Shown piece after piece: positions 63,592-64,000 of a stretch of DNA of 64,000 bases. Both the position numbers and the translations under genes were made by a program. Under the pieces are notes generated by a model, which saw only the letters and a program-made list of their open reading frames with translations, was not told where the DNA came from and ran no database searches. Source of the stretch: Gammaproteobacteria bacterium (GTDB lineage Bacteria > Pseudomonadota > Gammaproteobacteria > SZUA-229); contig JAOULC010000003.1 of NCBI GenBank assembly GCA_029882215.1, positions 1-64,000 of the forward strand, in the 5' to 3' direction. How positions within the stretch are numbered: position 1 is the stretch's first letter; every line of letters starts with the position of its first letter.

Positions 63592-64000
63592 ATGAATATG
63601 CAATATGCTAAAGCATTCATAGCCATCTTAATCTCAGGGTTATTACTATCGGGCTGTGATCAGTCACCAAAACAGTCAGCTAAAGACAAATCAAACCCGC
63701 ATCAGGTCAACAGCGAACTGCTAACGATTGAAAGCAGCACTGTTAAGCGCCGTTTCAATGGTCTTATCATCGCACCAAACACAATAAAAATCAGCAACCA
63801 AATCGACGGCAATATCATCAGCATGCCTTACCGGGTTGGCTCGGTTGTCAATAAAGGCGACGTACTGGTTCAGCTCGACAGCCGCCTGACGAAAGCCGAA
63901 CACCTTAAAGCCCTGGCCAGCCTTGAAAAAGCCACACAGGACTTACAAAGAATAAAACAATTAATACCCAGACAACTGGCTTCCGCTGAGGAATTATCGG
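63592..64000 (+). CDS. Membrane fusion lipoprotein of an efflux system (5' part)
   Basis: A partial gene cut by the window end (136 codons visible). The lipobox LLLSGC puts the lipidated Cys near residue 22; a second ATG (63598) could be used. The lipoyl-like/barrel-sandwich start is clear: NQIDGNIISMPYRVGSVVNKGDVLVQLDSR (about 83-112), followed by the helix EHLKALASLEKATQDL that leads into the coiled-coil hairpin. This is typical of RND-type periplasmic adaptors. The partner RND pump presumably lies beyond the window. Confidence 0.85.
   Translation, partial: MNMQYAKAFIAILISGLLLSGCDQSPKQSAKDKSNPHQVNSELLTIESSTVKRRFNGLIIAPNTIKISNQIDGNIISMPYRVGSVVNKGDVLVQLDSRLTKAEHLKALASLEKATQDLQRIKQLIPRQLASAEELS

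Overview
This 64-kb window looks like chromosomal DNA of a Gram-negative gammaproteobacterium of moderate G+C. The evidence is the core gene order (fabD-fabG-acpP-fabF-pabB-pabC-mltG-tmk-holB-pilZ), the hrcA-grpE-dnaK-dnaJ heat-shock cluster, lpxB, the Lol lipoprotein exporter, and an rpfE-like gene in front of recJ. HrcA together with sigma-32-type promoters, DUF302/cytochrome c proteins and a GlyGly-CTERM lipoprotein would suit a Thiotrichales-like or methylotroph-like marine lineage. I cannot fix the genus from sequence alone.

Layout. 1-0.85 kb: a DUF2058 gene. 0.87-9.7 kb: a long leftward operon joining fatty-acid synthesis, p-aminobenzoate synthesis, MltG, thymidylate kinase, the clamp-loader delta' subunit and a type IV pilus PilZ protein. 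10-17.7 kb: a leaderless ModA-like binding protein, then a leftward tctC-tctB-tctA-DUF3604 cassette divergent from a Crp/Fnr regulator, with a Crp-geometry palindrome between them. 17.7-25.7 kb: leftward lolC/E-lolD-hrcA-grpE-dnaK-dnaJ-dapB with two well-matched sigma-32 promoters. 25.9-27.9 kb: aguA-aguB (agmatine to putrescine). 27.9-33.9 kb: a Nudix hydrolase, a cytochrome c-DUF302 fusion followed by a stand-alone DUF302 gene, pyrD, recJ and an rpfE-like gene.

34-44.9 kb is accessory: a MORN/PDZ lipoprotein, an ABM-like protein, a two-gene TerB-like module, a possibly Fur-controlled lipoprotein, a solitary Mrr endonuclease, a sodium/solute symporter, a frameshifted lipoprotein gene, an LpxR-like lipid A deacylase and long non-coding stretches. 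44.9-50 kb: a complete five-gene HAAT-type ABC importer with a Tat-exported binding protein and a terminator inside the operon. 50.4-55.2 kb: a barrel-like protein, a fold-type III ornithine-decarboxylase-like enzyme with a possible leader ORF, a rhombotail lipoprotein and a ClC antiporter. 55.3-61.5 kb: dnaE and rnhB (leftward), lpxB plus an unknown gene (rightward). The window ends with an Atm1-type ABC exporter and the 5' part of an efflux membrane-fusion lipoprotein.

Themes: two routes to putrescine (AguA/AguB and an ODC-like enzyme), two solute-uptake systems with periplasmic receptors (TctABC and HAAT ABC), lipid A synthesis and trimming (LpxB, LpxR-like), and many stem-loops between co-directional genes that probably tune expression. 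No rRNA, tRNA, CRISPR array, insertion sequence or prophage was found. Of the less-described loci, I rate the cytochrome c/DUF302 pair, the DUF3604-TctABC-Crp cassette, the TerB-like pair and the MORN/PDZ lipoprotein as most worth following up.
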